Assembly (NCBI RefSeq): GCF_030407495.1
Contig: NZ_JASDDG010000013.1
Location: forward strand, 29,834 to 93,833
DNA from: Arthrobacter sp. APC 3897
GTDB taxonomy: Bacteria > Actinomycetota > Actinomycetes > Actinomycetales > Micrococcaceae
Length of the DNA: 64,000 bases
Reading direction: 5' to 3'
Translations under genes and position numbers: made by a program
Notes under the pieces: model-generated
What the model saw: the letters and a program-made list of their open reading frames with translations, nothing else
The model's database searches: none
What the model was told of the DNA's origin: nothing
Part shown: positions 26,403-34,794 of the stretch, one piece after another
How positions within the stretch are numbered: position 1 is the stretch's first letter
Layout: each line of letters starts with the position of its first letter

Positions 26403-27310
26403 CCCCGACACTGATCCTCGTTCTGGCGCTGTCCATTCTCATTGGACTTTCGCTCGGTGTCCTCGGCGGCGGCGGTTCCATCCTGACCGTCCCGATCCTG
26501 GTGTACGTTGCCGGGTTCGATGCCAAGGAAGCTATTGCGGCATCGCTGTTCGTCGTCGGTGTAACCTCCGCGGTCAGCGTGATCAGCCACGCCCGCAGCG
26601 GACGGGTGATGTGGCGCACCGGCCTCATCTTTGGTGCTGCCGGCATGGTTGGCGCCTTCGCCGGCGGCCTGCTGGGCGGCTTCATTCCCGGTGAGGTCCT
26701 GCTGATTGCCTTCGCCCTGATGATGGTTGCCACCTCGGCCGCCATGATCCGCGGCCGCAGGAACAAGAAAGCGGCAGGCACGGATGGCAACGCTGCCCCG
26801 CCCCGCATGCCGCTCGGAAAAGTGCTGGTCGAGGGCCTTGTCGTTGGCCTCGTCACCGGACTGGTGGGTGCGGGCGGCGGATTCCTCGTGGTTCCCGCCC
26901 TGGCACTGCTCGGCGGACTGCCGATGTCCATTGCGGTGGGCACGTCGCTGGTGGTCATCAGTATGAAGTCCTTCGCGGGGCTCGCCGGCTACCTCACCAC
27001 CGTCCAGCTGGACTGGGCTCTGGTCCTCGCCGTCACGGCGGCTGCCATTGTCGGCAGCCTGATCGGCGCCAAGCTCACCGGCCGGATTCCCGAGACCGCA
27101 CTCCGCAAGGGTTTCGGCTGGTTTGTCCTGGTCATGGGTGCCTTTGTGCTCATACAGCAGGCGCCGGCTGACCTCCAGCTGATCCTCGCCGGAAGCGTCG
27201 CGGCAGCTGCACTGGTTGCGGCGGCCGTGTGCCTGCTGTTCATACCCTCCTGCCCGCTGCGCAAGGCCGGCCGGCACCGGGATGATCCGTCCCGGCAGCT
27301 GCCGGCCTAG
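26399..27310 (+). CDS. TauE/SafE family sulfur anion exporter
   Basis: This 303-residue membrane protein has about eight helices, with the family's GLSLGVLGGGGSILTVPIL and GLVGAGGGFLVVPALALLGG glycine-rich repeats. In CstR operons TauE-type proteins probably export sulfite or thiosulfate formed from persulfide oxidation. The start ATG at 26399 overlaps the rhodanese stop; upstream in-frame starts lie inside that gene. The C-terminus has a basic segment (LRKAGRHRDDPSRQL). Confidence 0.88.
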   Translation: MTPTLILVLALSILIGLSLGVLGGGGSILTVPILVYVAGFDAKEAIAASLFVVGVTSAVSVISHARSGRVMWRTGLIFGAAGMVGAFAGGLLGGFIPGEVLLIAFALMMVATSAAMIRGRRNKKAAGTDGNAAPPRMPLGKVLVEGLVVGLVTGLVGAGGGFLVVPALALLGGLPMSIAVGTSLVVISMKSFAGLAGYLTTVQLDWALVLAVTAAAIVGSLIGAKLTGRIPETALRKGFGWFVLVMGAFVLIQQAPADLQLILAGSVAAAALVAAAVCLLFIPSCPLRKAGRHRDDPSRQLPA

Positions 27311-27353
27311 TCCAGAACCGCAACCCCCACTTCACAACAAAGGAGCAGATCCC

Positions 27354-28736
27354 ATGCTTATCGAACGAATTTATGATGAAGACCTGGCCCAGGCCAGCTA
27401 CCTGATCGGCTGCCAGGCCAAGGGCGAGGCAATCGTCGTCGACGCCCGCCGGGACATCTCCGGCTATCTGGCTCTCGCCGCCGCCAACGGCATGAAGATC
27501 GTGGCTGTTACCGAAACCCACATCCACGCCGACTTCCTTTCCGGCACCCGGGAACTGGCCGCGGCCACCGGTGCCGCCATCTACGTTTCGGGCGAAGGCG
27601 GACCGGACTGGCAGTATGACTTCGACGGCGAACGCCTGCATGACCTGGACACCGTCAAGCTCGGCAACATCACCGTCCAGGCACTGCACACCCCCGGGCA
27701 CACCCCGGAGCATCTGTCCTTCCTCATCACGGACGGCGCGTTCAGTGACTCACCCGGATACCTGCTCTCGGGCGACTTCATCTTCTCCGGCGACCTCGGC
27801 CGCCCCGACCTGCTGGATGAAGCCGCCGGCGGCGTCGACACCCGTTTTGCCGGTGCCAAGCAGCTGTTCGCCAGCCTGCGGGACAAGTTCCTGACCCTGC
27901 CCGATTACGTCCAGGTACACCCGGGCCACGGTGCCGGCAGCGCCTGCGGCAAGGCGCTGGGCGCCATCCCGTCCTCCACCGTCGGCTACGAACGCCGCTA
28001 CGCCTGGTGGGGACCGTACCTCGAGAACAATGACGAGCAGGGGTTCATCGACGAACTGCTCGACGGACAGCCCGACGCCCACGCCTACTTCGGCCGCATG
28101 AAGCGCGAAAACCGCCAGGGCCCGGCTGTCATGGGCGAGCGTGCACCGCTGCAGGAGCTGGCCGCTGACGACGTTGTCCGCGACCTCGCCGCGGACCGTG
28201 CAATCTTCGTGGACACCCGCCCCAACGCCCGGGTCCATGAAGGCACCGTTGCCGGCGCACTGAACATCCCCGCCGGAAAATCCGTTGCCAGCTTCGGCGC
28301 TTGGGTAGTGGATCCGGAAAAGGACCAGAGCCCGCTGGTGCTGCTGGCCGAGGGGCAGGAGCAGGCACAGGAAATGTGGGACCACCTGGTCCGCGTGGGC
28401 ATTGACAACGTCGCCGGCTATGTCACGAGCATCGACGGGCTGCCGGCGTTCACCCCGCCGCTGATCCAGCCGTCCGAACTGCCGGACTTCGACGCCGCAA
28501 TGGTGCTTGATGTCCGCAACCGCACCGAGCACTCGGCCGGGCACATTCCCGGTTCATACCAGCTCAGCGGCGGCCGCGTGCTGTGGCACCTGGATGAACT
28601 TCCGGAGAACGGCACCATTGTGACCTACTGCCAGAGCGGCGTGCGGAACTCCGTGGCAGCCAGCGGGCTGCGCCGTGCCGGGTACGACGTCGTCGAACTG
28701 GACGGCAGTTACGCCGCCTGGGCGGCACAACAGTAA
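27354..28736 (+). CDS. Persulfide dioxygenase-rhodanese fusion (CstB-like)
   Basis: This 460-residue protein has an N-terminal metallo-beta-lactamase domain of the ETHE1 type: HIHADF at 56-61, TPGHTPEH, LSGDFIFSGDLGRPDL and VHPGHGAGSACG. Two rhodanese domains follow. The first (around 270-365) has lost the active-site Cys loop, which reads VLLAEGQEQAQ. The second carries CQSGVR with Cys426. The enzyme oxidises glutathione-, mycothiol- or bacillithiol-type persulfides to sulfite, and the rhodanese makes thiosulfate. The start ATG at 27354 follows AAAGGAG. Confidence 0.92.
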   Translation: MLIERIYDEDLAQASYLIGCQAKGEAIVVDARRDISGYLALAAANGMKIVAVTETHIHADFLSGTRELAAATGAAIYVSGEGGPDWQYDFDGERLHDLDTVKLGNITVQALHTPGHTPEHLSFLITDGAFSDSPGYLLSGDFIFSGDLGRPDLLDEAAGGVDTRFAGAKQLFASLRDKFLTLPDYVQVHPGHGAGSACGKALGAIPSSTVGYERRYAWWGPYLENNDEQGFIDELLDGQPDAHAYFGRMKRENRQGPAVMGERAPLQELAADDVVRDLAADRAIFVDTRPNARVHEGTVAGALNIPAGKSVASFGAWVVDPEKDQSPLVLLAEGQEQAQEMWDHLVRVGIDNVAGYVTSIDGLPAFTPPLIQPSELPDFDAAMVLDVRNRTEHSAGHIPGSYQLSGGRVLWHLDELPENGTIVTYCQSGVRNSVAASGLRRAGYDVVELDGSYAAWAAQQ

Positions 28737-28747
28737 CCAGCGGAGAA

Positions 28748-28789
28748 GAAGCCCCGGTGGCGGCCGGAACGGGCCGCCGCCGGGGCTTC
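28748..28789. terminator. Bidirectional terminator
   Basis: An 18-bp stem (GAAGCCCCGGTGGCGGCC with its near-perfect complement at 28772-28789, one G-T pair) over a 6-nt loop separates the persulfide operon from the convergent VIT-family gene. Confidence 0.8.
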
Positions 28790-28828
28790 CTGCGTGCACT
28801 GGGTGAAAGACCAGGGAATGCCCGTGGG

Positions 28829-29548
28829 TCAGGCGATCCCGGTGGTTCCCAGCAGGGTGCCCACGAGATAGGTGAAGGCCATGGCCAGAGCACCGCCGAT
28901 GACGAGGCGGATCATGGCACGGCGCCGCGAGCTGCCGCCCACGTGTGCGCTGACCGCGCCTGTGATGGACAGGGCCACAAGGACCGCAGCGAACGTCACC
29001 GGAATTCGTATTTCTGCGGGCAGAAGGAGAATTGCCAGCAGCGGCAGGACGGCCCCCGCGGCAAAAGCGGCGGCCGACGCGAAGGCCGCATGCCAGGGGT
29101 TTACCACTTCCAGTTCATCGATGTTCAGCTCCACCGCAAGGTGTGCTGCCAGTGCGTCGTGCTCGGTCAGCTCGACGGCAACCCGCCGGGCCGTTTCCGG
29201 TGTGAGGCCTTTCTGCTCGTAGAGCCCGGCCAGCTCGAGCAGCTCTCCTTCGGGATCCTCGCGCAGCTCTTGGCGCTCCTTTTCGATCAGCGCCTGCTGG
29301 CTGTCACGCTGGCTGCTGACCGACACATATTCGCCCAGGGCCATCGACACGGAACCGCCAACAACCGCGGCGGTTCCGGCCACCAGGATGGGAGCCAGGG
29401 TATTCGTTACGCCGGCGACACCCACCACCGTTGCCGCCGTTGACACAATTCCGTCATTGGCCCCAAGGACTGCTGCGCGGAGCCAGTTCAGACGTTCCGC
29501 GATGCCGCCGTCATGCGGCTCGGGGCGCTGCTGCGGTGTTTCTTCCAT
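28829..29548 (-). CDS. VIT1/CCC1 family divalent metal transporter
   Basis: This 239-residue protein of the vacuolar iron transporter family has LRAAVLGANDGIVSTAATVVG in the first helix and GGSVSMALGEYVSVSSQRDS in the second. A charged cytoplasmic helical domain with Glu-rich repeats (EKERQELREDPEGELLELA) follows for metal binding, then three more helices. Bacterial members probably export Fe(II) or Mn(II), but direction and metal are inferred. It is monocistronic. Confidence 0.9.
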   Translation of the reverse strand: MEETPQQRPEPHDGGIAERLNWLRAAVLGANDGIVSTAATVVGVAGVTNTLAPILVAGTAAVVGGSVSMALGEYVSVSSQRDSQQALIEKERQELREDPEGELLELAGLYEQKGLTPETARRVAVELTEHDALAAHLAVELNIDELEVVNPWHAAFASAAAFAAGAVLPLLAILLLPAEIRIPVTFAAVLVALSITGAVSAHVGGSSRRRAMIRLVIGGALAMAFTYLVGTLLGTTGIA

Positions 29549-29727
29549 GCTTGAAGTAAAACACCCGGCTGGGGCATTGCCTCCGGGAAGCGCGGAAAAG
29601 GGCGGCTTTCACCGAAAGAAAGAACCGGCCGGCGCCGAGCATGACTGCGAAAATCTGAAAGTCCCCCAACTTCGTAAAACGATTTCCGCCATGCCCGGCA
29701 CCCGGCCGGTGATCCTACGATACATGA

Positions 29728-29756
29728 TTGGAACATGTTCCGAACTACACTTTAGC
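29728..29756 (+). promoter_or_regulatory. Promoter with GGAACATGTTCC palindrome
   Basis: A perfect 12-bp palindrome GGAACATGTTCC (29730-29741) overlaps a candidate -35 TTGGAA (29728-29733), with TACACT/TTTAGC as -10 candidates at 29746-29756. It lies 45 bp before the first gene of the metalloprotease operon. A LexA box needs four bases between GAAC and GTTC; here there are two, so another dimeric regulator is likely. Confidence 0.55.
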
Positions 29757-29785
29757 GTGAGGCCCCGCTGAAAATGAGGAACCCC

Positions 29786-30256
29786 ATGGATAAAGACGTT
29801 CGACAAACGGCATCAGACGCGTTTGAGCGCCTTCAGCTGCCGGCCCATGTCACGCTGGAATCCCTGATTCGGCACGTCGAGACAATTCGCCGGCGGCCCA
29901 TTGTCATTGTTCAGAGCGAGAAGCTCACGGGTAAGAAAATCTGCGGGCTCTGGATTCCCCGGGAAAATATGGATGTGGTCTATCACTCCGCCACCAAGGG
30001 AAAACTTCACCGGCAGCAGCTGATTCTCCACGAGCTCTCGCACATGATCCTCCGCCATGACGAGCGTGTTGAGGCCTCATGGCAGGGGGTCAGCGTTTTT
30101 CGGGAACTTTCGGGTGAAGTGGTGGCCAAGGCACTGGCACGCGGTGACTTCCGCTCCGATCTCGAAGCAGCGGCGGAACACCTCGCCGATCTCCTGGCCG
30201 CGGCCATCCGGGAATCCAGTCACGAAATCTACCGGTATGAGGCGTACTTCGAATGA
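29786..30256 (+). CDS. ImmA/IrrE-type zinc metallopeptidase
   Basis: This 156-residue small soluble protein has the zinc motif HELSH at residues 82-86 within LILHELSHMILRHDE, plus a downstream acidic helix (DLEAAAEHLADLLAAAI) that probably supplies the third ligand Glu. Such proteins cleave or sequester XRE-type repressors in several bacteria. ATG at 29786 was chosen because GAGGA lies before it; an in-frame ATG at 29774 would add four residues. The gene overlaps the next by 4 nt and starts a four-gene operon whose last gene encodes an HTH regulator, a plausible target. Confidence 0.8.
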   Translation: MDKDVRQTASDAFERLQLPAHVTLESLIRHVETIRRRPIVIVQSEKLTGKKICGLWIPRENMDVVYHSATKGKLHRQQLILHELSHMILRHDERVEASWQGVSVFRELSGEVVAKALARGDFRSDLEAAAEHLADLLAAAIRESSHEIYRYEAYFE

Positions 30257-31257
30257 ACAACCTGATTGTTGTGGTTTTCATGTGGCTGCTCGTGCTGACG
30301 CTGGCGCTCCGTGCGCGAACCCGTCCGGACAACACGATGCTCAAAGCAGCGATAGTCATAGCTGCGTCTTTGACCACGAATATTGACGGCCTTTACCTCT
30401 GGGCGGCAAACAGGTTGCCGTGGCCCAATGGATTGGACCTGGCGGCCAACGTCCTGCTGATTTTTGGCGTTTATTACCTCTCGCTGGCCATTGCCCACGG
30501 TGCACGCGCCGGTGATTCGACAACCGGCATGCAGGCAATGTGGCTCCGGCGTGCAGCCGTGATCACGGTTGTCATAATGACGGTGAGCTTTGCCTTTATC
30601 GATGATCCCGTTCCGTCATTCTCTTTCATGCTGGATTACGGAAGCCAGCCGTCGGCGGCCCTTTACTCGGGAATCCAATACCTCTACATCTTGGCGGTAA
30701 TGGTGGGCACGCTGGTTACCTGTCTTCGAAACGTGCCGCAGATGAGGCGCAGGCGGTTTCGTGTGGGATTTCGGATTATTGCCCTGGGATGCATTGCGGG
30801 CATTGTCCTGTGCCTCTCGGTGCTTGTTATGGATGCTGGCAACGTGACGGGCAACGAGGAGCTGAGGCGTGCAGCCGCAACCGTGTATGACGTGTCCAAT
30901 CCGCTGACGGTGGTGCTGTTGTCTGCCGGACTGGCCGTGGCACCAATCGGCAGGATCCTCAGCGACCTGGGCGCCCGGAGACAGATCCGGGTGCTGGAGC
31001 CGCGGCTCAGAGAGGTGTGGCTCGCTACCGTCGCTCAGACTCCCGCCGTCAGTCTGGTGGGCACCACTGCCCAATCCGTCACCGGGGCACAGCGGAACCG
31101 CAGGCGGAATACTGCGGATACGATTCACCGCCTGGTCATTGAGATCCATGACTGGATGGACCTCGCCGAGAACAGCGGGCGTGAGATGTCACCGGCGGAC
31201 AGAAGCGTGCTGAACCGGGCAGAGGCGCTGTGCCTGAAACACGACAGGCACCTCTGA
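30253..31257 (+). CDS. DUF6545 (MAB_1171c-type) seven-helix membrane protein
   Basis: This 334-residue protein has seven hydrophobic helices in the first 235 residues and a soluble C-terminal domain of about 100 residues (LEPRLREVWLATVAQTP, then HRLVIEIHDWMD). This pattern matches what is annotated as the MAB_1171c family putative transporter or DUF6545 in actinobacteria. It is often found beside an ImmA/IrrE-type gene. The function is unknown; the C-terminal domain may signal to the protease. It starts with ATGA overlapping the protease stop and ends overlapping the hydrolase start (TGATG). Confidence 0.72.
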   Translation: MNNLIVVVFMWLLVLTLALRARTRPDNTMLKAAIVIAASLTTNIDGLYLWAANRLPWPNGLDLAANVLLIFGVYYLSLAIAHGARAGDSTTGMQAMWLRRAAVITVVIMTVSFAFIDDPVPSFSFMLDYGSQPSAALYSGIQYLYILAVMVGTLVTCLRNVPQMRRRRFRVGFRIIALGCIAGIVLCLSVLVMDAGNVTGNEELRRAAATVYDVSNPLTVVLLSAGLAVAPIGRILSDLGARRQIRVLEPRLREVWLATVAQTPAVSLVGTTAQSVTGAQRNRRRNTADTIHRLVIEIHDWMDLAENSGREMSPADRSVLNRAEALCLKHDRHL

Positions 31258-32411
31258 TGGTGCGGCCCGCCGCCCGCAGGGTGCTGGCTGCTGCGGCCGC
31301 GGCTTTCTGCCTGCCGGCGCTGGCCGGAGCCCTTATCCGCGCAAAGATCACGGACGCGGGCCCCGGCAAGACGCTGGTCCCGGTCCACGGATACGGGCAG
31401 ATCGGGAAACGGCAGTACCTCGATTTTGATCCCCGCGGCTTTGCCGCCCATCCCGGACGTCTCAGTATGCGCGCAGCATCGGGAGGCGGGATAGTGGTGC
31501 TCGGGCCCCCCGCCGTCGGAATCACGGCACGGCGGACCGTGGAGAGCGGCGATCCCGCCGGAATCATTCGGGACGGCAAAGGCCGCCTCAGCGGCCACCT
31601 GGGCGAGGCCCCGGCGGATTTCGGATTCGTCGCCGAGGACGCAACCATCGGCGGGCGTCCGGCGTGGATCATCCCGTCGTCGCAGGACACAGGTGTGTGG
31701 GTTATCCATGTTCACGGCTTGGGCAGTTCGCGAAGCCAGTGCCTGCGCGGCGTGGCAGCCTTTGCCGCCCTCGGCTATACGTCGCTGCTGCCCACATACC
31801 GCACATCCCTGGACCTTGGCACGACGCCGGAGCGCAGCCACTTGGGACTCACCGAATGGAAGGACATTGAGGCGGCGAGGCGCTACGCAATGGACCGCGG
31901 GGCACGGCGGATCCTGTTCGTGGGCTGGTCTCTTGGTGCTTCCATTGTGCTCCGCACCATCGAGCGGTGCCCGGAGCCGGGCATCGCAGGCGCTCTCCTG
32001 GTGTCGCCGGCACTGGACTGGCCGGCCATCATATCGGCTCAGCTGCGGCGTTCAGGCTGTCCCGGGTTCCTGGCCCGGTGGCTGCCGCACACGGTCAGTC
32101 TGGTCCGGCGCCGGGGTGAACCTGTGATTAGGTGGCGTGAAATGCCCGCAACACACATGCATAATCATCCAAGTATTCCGTCTATGATTTTTCACGGTAC
32201 TGAGGATCATTCCGTACCCATCAAGCTGTCCCGGGCATTTGTTTCCCGGCACAGCCAGTCTGTGGGATTCGTGGAGTTTGACGGCGCCCACCACACACTG
32301 GAGTGGAACTCTGCTCCGCAACTGTGGAATGAATCCGTCCAGGCGTGGTGCCGCACCCTCGGCCTGGAGACACCTGTTGACTTGATCGAGCCAGTTTCGG
32401 AGGCAAAATAA
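31257..32411 (+). CDS. Membrane-anchored alpha/beta hydrolase
   Basis: This 384-residue protein has an N-terminal hydrophobic segment (LAAAAAAFCLPALAGALI) that should act as an export signal or anchor. A novel-looking domain of about 110 residues follows, then an alpha/beta hydrolase with nucleophile Ser225 in GWSLGAS, Asp317 in GTEDHSVP and His345/346 in GAHHTLEW. HVHGLGSSR marks the oxyanion region. It belongs broadly to the lipase/esterase/peptidase hydrolases related to YqiA/BEM46. The start ATG overlaps the upstream stop by one base. It is unusual as an insert between the DUF6545 and HTH genes. Confidence 0.75.
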   Translation: MVRPAARRVLAAAAAAFCLPALAGALIRAKITDAGPGKTLVPVHGYGQIGKRQYLDFDPRGFAAHPGRLSMRAASGGGIVVLGPPAVGITARRTVESGDPAGIIRDGKGRLSGHLGEAPADFGFVAEDATIGGRPAWIIPSSQDTGVWVIHVHGLGSSRSQCLRGVAAFAALGYTSLLPTYRTSLDLGTTPERSHLGLTEWKDIEAARRYAMDRGARRILFVGWSLGASIVLRTIERCPEPGIAGALLVSPALDWPAIISAQLRRSGCPGFLARWLPHTVSLVRRRGEPVIRWREMPATHMHNHPSIPSMIFHGTEDHSVPIKLSRAFVSRHSQSVGFVEFDGAHHTLEWNSAPQLWNESVQAWCRTLGLETPVDLIEPVSEAK

Positions 32412-32414
32412 ACC

Positions 32415-32846
32415 GTGGCCGCTGAAAGCGCTGTGCAGCGCAACCTGAGGGAATCCCAAATCCTCGCCCGGAAAATCGACCTGCTGCTGGATGTTGTTCA
32501 GACCTCCGAGGGCAAACCTTTTGAGTTTCAGGACGTTCAGACTGCCCTTGCGGAGAAGGGGATCAAGCTCTCGCGCACCCGCTGGCACCACATGAAGTCC
32601 GGGGACGCCACGGTCCGTCAGCCAACGGAGGTGGTTACGGGCCTGGCTGAGTTTTTCCAGGTCAACCCCTCATACCTGCTGGATGCCGACGGTGAGGTGC
32701 CGGAGCGGATCCAGAGTGAGTTGGAACTGCTGGCTGCAATGCGACGGGCGAAGGTTCGCGAATTTGCTACCCGTACCCTGTCCGAGGTGGACAACGAAAC
32801 GCTCGATGCCATTGCGGCGCTGCTGGACGACTCGACGAAGTACTGA
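32415..32846 (+). CDS. EspR-like XRE family DNA-binding protein
   Basis: This 143-residue regulator has an N-terminal XRE-type HTH (FQDVQTALAEKGIKLSRTRW, HHMKSGDATVRQP) and the continuation VVTGLAEFFQVNPSYLLD. A C-terminal helical dimerisation region follows (ELELLAAMRRAKVREFATRT). The layout and motifs resemble mycobacterial EspR, which binds DNA as a dimer of dimers. It is the last gene of the protease operon, GTG start at 32415 with GGAGG 11 nt upstream. It may be regulated, or cleaved, by the ImmA/IrrE-type protein. Confidence 0.8.
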   Translation: MAAESAVQRNLRESQILARKIDLLLDVVQTSEGKPFEFQDVQTALAEKGIKLSRTRWHHMKSGDATVRQPTEVVTGLAEFFQVNPSYLLDADGEVPERIQSELELLAAMRRAKVREFATRTLSEVDNETLDAIAALLDDSTKY

Positions 32847-32850
32847 CTGC

Positions 32851-33508
32851 TTAGGTGACCGCCGGCGCGCGGCGGCTGAGGAATTTCCGGGCGAGGATGA
32901 AGATGAGCCCGCCCAGGCAAATATGCGCCAGGACCAGCGCAATCGCGTCCGGAGCATTGAACTGGACGTCGACCCCCGAATCGAGCCAGCCTAAGCCTCC
33001 GAGTACCACACGCATGACCGTAAGCTGCGCCAAATGGAAGGCGATGGCAACGCCGAGTGCCCCGGCCACCGGGACGCGCCGGGCAGCGCAGAGCACCAGT
33101 CCAAACAGCCCAATCTGCAGGAAATAGGCCACGGGATCACTGGCCTGCAAGGAGGCCGAACACCACTGGTGCGGTCATCCGGCGGGACAGGCCCAGATGG
33201 GCCGGCGAGGCGCGGTCCAGTTTGCTCAGCAGCAGAAGGACGGCCGGCACCACCAGTACAGTGACCAGGACGGCCTGCACCAGCGGAACTGCAGCCGCCG
33301 CTGGTGCAGGTATGAGCCCGGTCAAGAAGCCGGCGACGGTGATCGCCAGACCGATTCCAGCGCACAGGACAATCCAACCGAGGACGGCGCGCCCCACGGC
33401 GGCAGCGCCGCCGGCAAACCCGGAGCGCACGGCAATTCCGGGCCGTCCGCCGCCCGTTCCGTTCAGCGCAGTCTCGGTGCTGCCGTTGTTGGGGGAACCC
33501 CGGTTCAA
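32851..33508 (-). pseudogene. Remnant of a CPBP-type membrane protease gene
   Basis: The 5' frame (33508-33137) encodes two helices and a segment typical before the CPBP core (VVPAVLLLLSKLDRASPAHLGL). It then stops at FGLLAGQ. The 3' part (33150-32851, shifted frame) encodes the usual last helices, with AGALGVAIAFHLAQ and ALVLAHICLGGLIFILARK. The central portion with the EExxR and FxxxH motifs is missing. This looks like an internal deletion with frame change. The TTG start overlaps the formamidase stop by 4 nt. The family assignment rests on the flanking helices and is tentative. Confidence 0.5.
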
Positions 33509-34761
33509 CGGTTACTGGCCCGCGGCGCCCCGATTCCCGGATCGATTTGGAACGGCCCCGAGGCCGAAGGCCGGATGTCGAAGTCAAAGATGGACGTGGG
33601 AATGTAGACCGTGGAACAGGAGTTGGGAATGTCCACCACGCCTGAGAGCCTGCCCTCGATCGGTGCCGCACCAAGCAGCAGATACGCCTGTTCGGGGCTG
33701 TAGCCGAACTTTGTCAGGTAATCGATCGCGTGCAGGCAGGCGCGCTGGTAGGACAGATGTGAGTCCAGGTAGCGCTGCTCGCCGTCGAGCGTTACCGATG
33801 TGCCGGAGAAAGCGATCCATTCGCTGAACTGCGGTTCCACGGTGCCGGGCATGAAGATCGCGTTTTCATGGACTCCATACGTGTCCATGCCGCCCTTGAT
33901 GAGATCAACCCGCAGATCGATGAAACCGCCCATCTCAATGGCGCCGCAGAAGGTGATTTCGCCGTCGCCCTGGGAGAAATGCAGGTCGCCGACGGAGAGG
34001 TTGGCGCCGTCCACGAACACCGGATAGAAGATCCGGCTGCCCTTGGAGAGGTTTTTGATGTCCTGGTTGCCGCCGTTCTCCCGTGGCGGAGCGGTGCGCG
34101 CTGCTTCAGCGCCCACGCGCCCCCACTGATCCCGGGGCACCCCGCCGAGCACCGCATGTTCAGCCTCGGGCGGCAGCGCCAGCGGCGGTACCCGGTGCGG
34201 GTCGGTGGCGATCAGGTCCCCTTCACGCTTGTTCCATGTGGACAGCAGCGAGGCCGACGGCGCGGTTCCCATCAGTCCGGGATGAATCAGCCCGGTGAAG
34301 GACACGCCGGGCACGTGGCGGGACGTGGCAGTCTGGCCGGTGAAATCCCAGATCGCCTTGTAGGCATCAGGGAACTGCTCGGTGAGGAAGCCCCCGCCGT
34401 TTTCCCGGGCAAAGATGCCGGTATAACCCCAGCCCTGGCCGGCCAGCGGTCCGCTGTCCTCCTGCGGGATGGGGCCGACGTCGAGGATGTCCACCACCAG
34501 CAGGTCTCCGGGTTTCGCTCCTTCCACCGCGAAGGGGCCGCTGAGTTTGTGCACGGACAGCAGGGGAGCGTTGAGGATGTCCTCGGCGGAATCGTCATTC
34601 ACAATGGCGCCGTCGAACCACTCCCGGCAGTCCACCCGGAAGGACTCGCCGGGCTTGAGCACCTCCACCGGCGGGATCTCCGGATGCCACCGGTTATGCC
34701 CCAGTTTTTCCTGGTCCTCAAACTTTTTGGACGAATCAAGGGGAAAGACGGCTTTGGGCAT
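33505..34761 (-). CDS. fmdA: Formamidase (FmdA/AmdA family)
   Basis: This 418-residue acetamidase/formamidase family protein hydrolyses formamide, or another short amide, to ammonia and the acid. Family features are the N-terminal KLGHNRWHPEIPPVEVLKPG, the metal and active-site region with HPGLMGTAPS, SKGSRIFYPVFVDGANLSVG, HFSQGDGEITFCGAIEMGGF, and the C-terminal VDIPNSCSTVYIP. The length is typical of the trimeric bacterial enzyme. fmdB lies 33 nt upstream on the same strand. It allows nitrogen to be taken from formamide, consistent with the aminotransferase and amino-acid carriers nearby. Confidence 0.92.
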   Translation of the reverse strand: MPKAVFPLDSSKKFEDQEKLGHNRWHPEIPPVEVLKPGESFRVDCREWFDGAIVNDDSAEDILNAPLLSVHKLSGPFAVEGAKPGDLLVVDILDVGPIPQEDSGPLAGQGWGYTGIFARENGGGFLTEQFPDAYKAIWDFTGQTATSRHVPGVSFTGLIHPGLMGTAPSASLLSTWNKREGDLIATDPHRVPPLALPPEAEHAVLGGVPRDQWGRVGAEAARTAPPRENGGNQDIKNLSKGSRIFYPVFVDGANLSVGDLHFSQGDGEITFCGAIEMGGFIDLRVDLIKGGMDTYGVHENAIFMPGTVEPQFSEWIAFSGTSVTLDGEQRYLDSHLSYQRACLHAIDYLTKFGYSPEQAYLLLGAAPIEGRLSGVVDIPNSCSTVYIPTSIFDFDIRPSASGPFQIDPGIGAPRASNR

Positions 34762-34794
34762 GATTGCTCCTTTGCTGGCGGGTGAACCTGGGAA

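Noticed and set aside
29730..29741. LexA (SOS) box
   Set aside because: LexA sites of actinobacteria need four bases between GAAC and GTTC; this palindrome has two.
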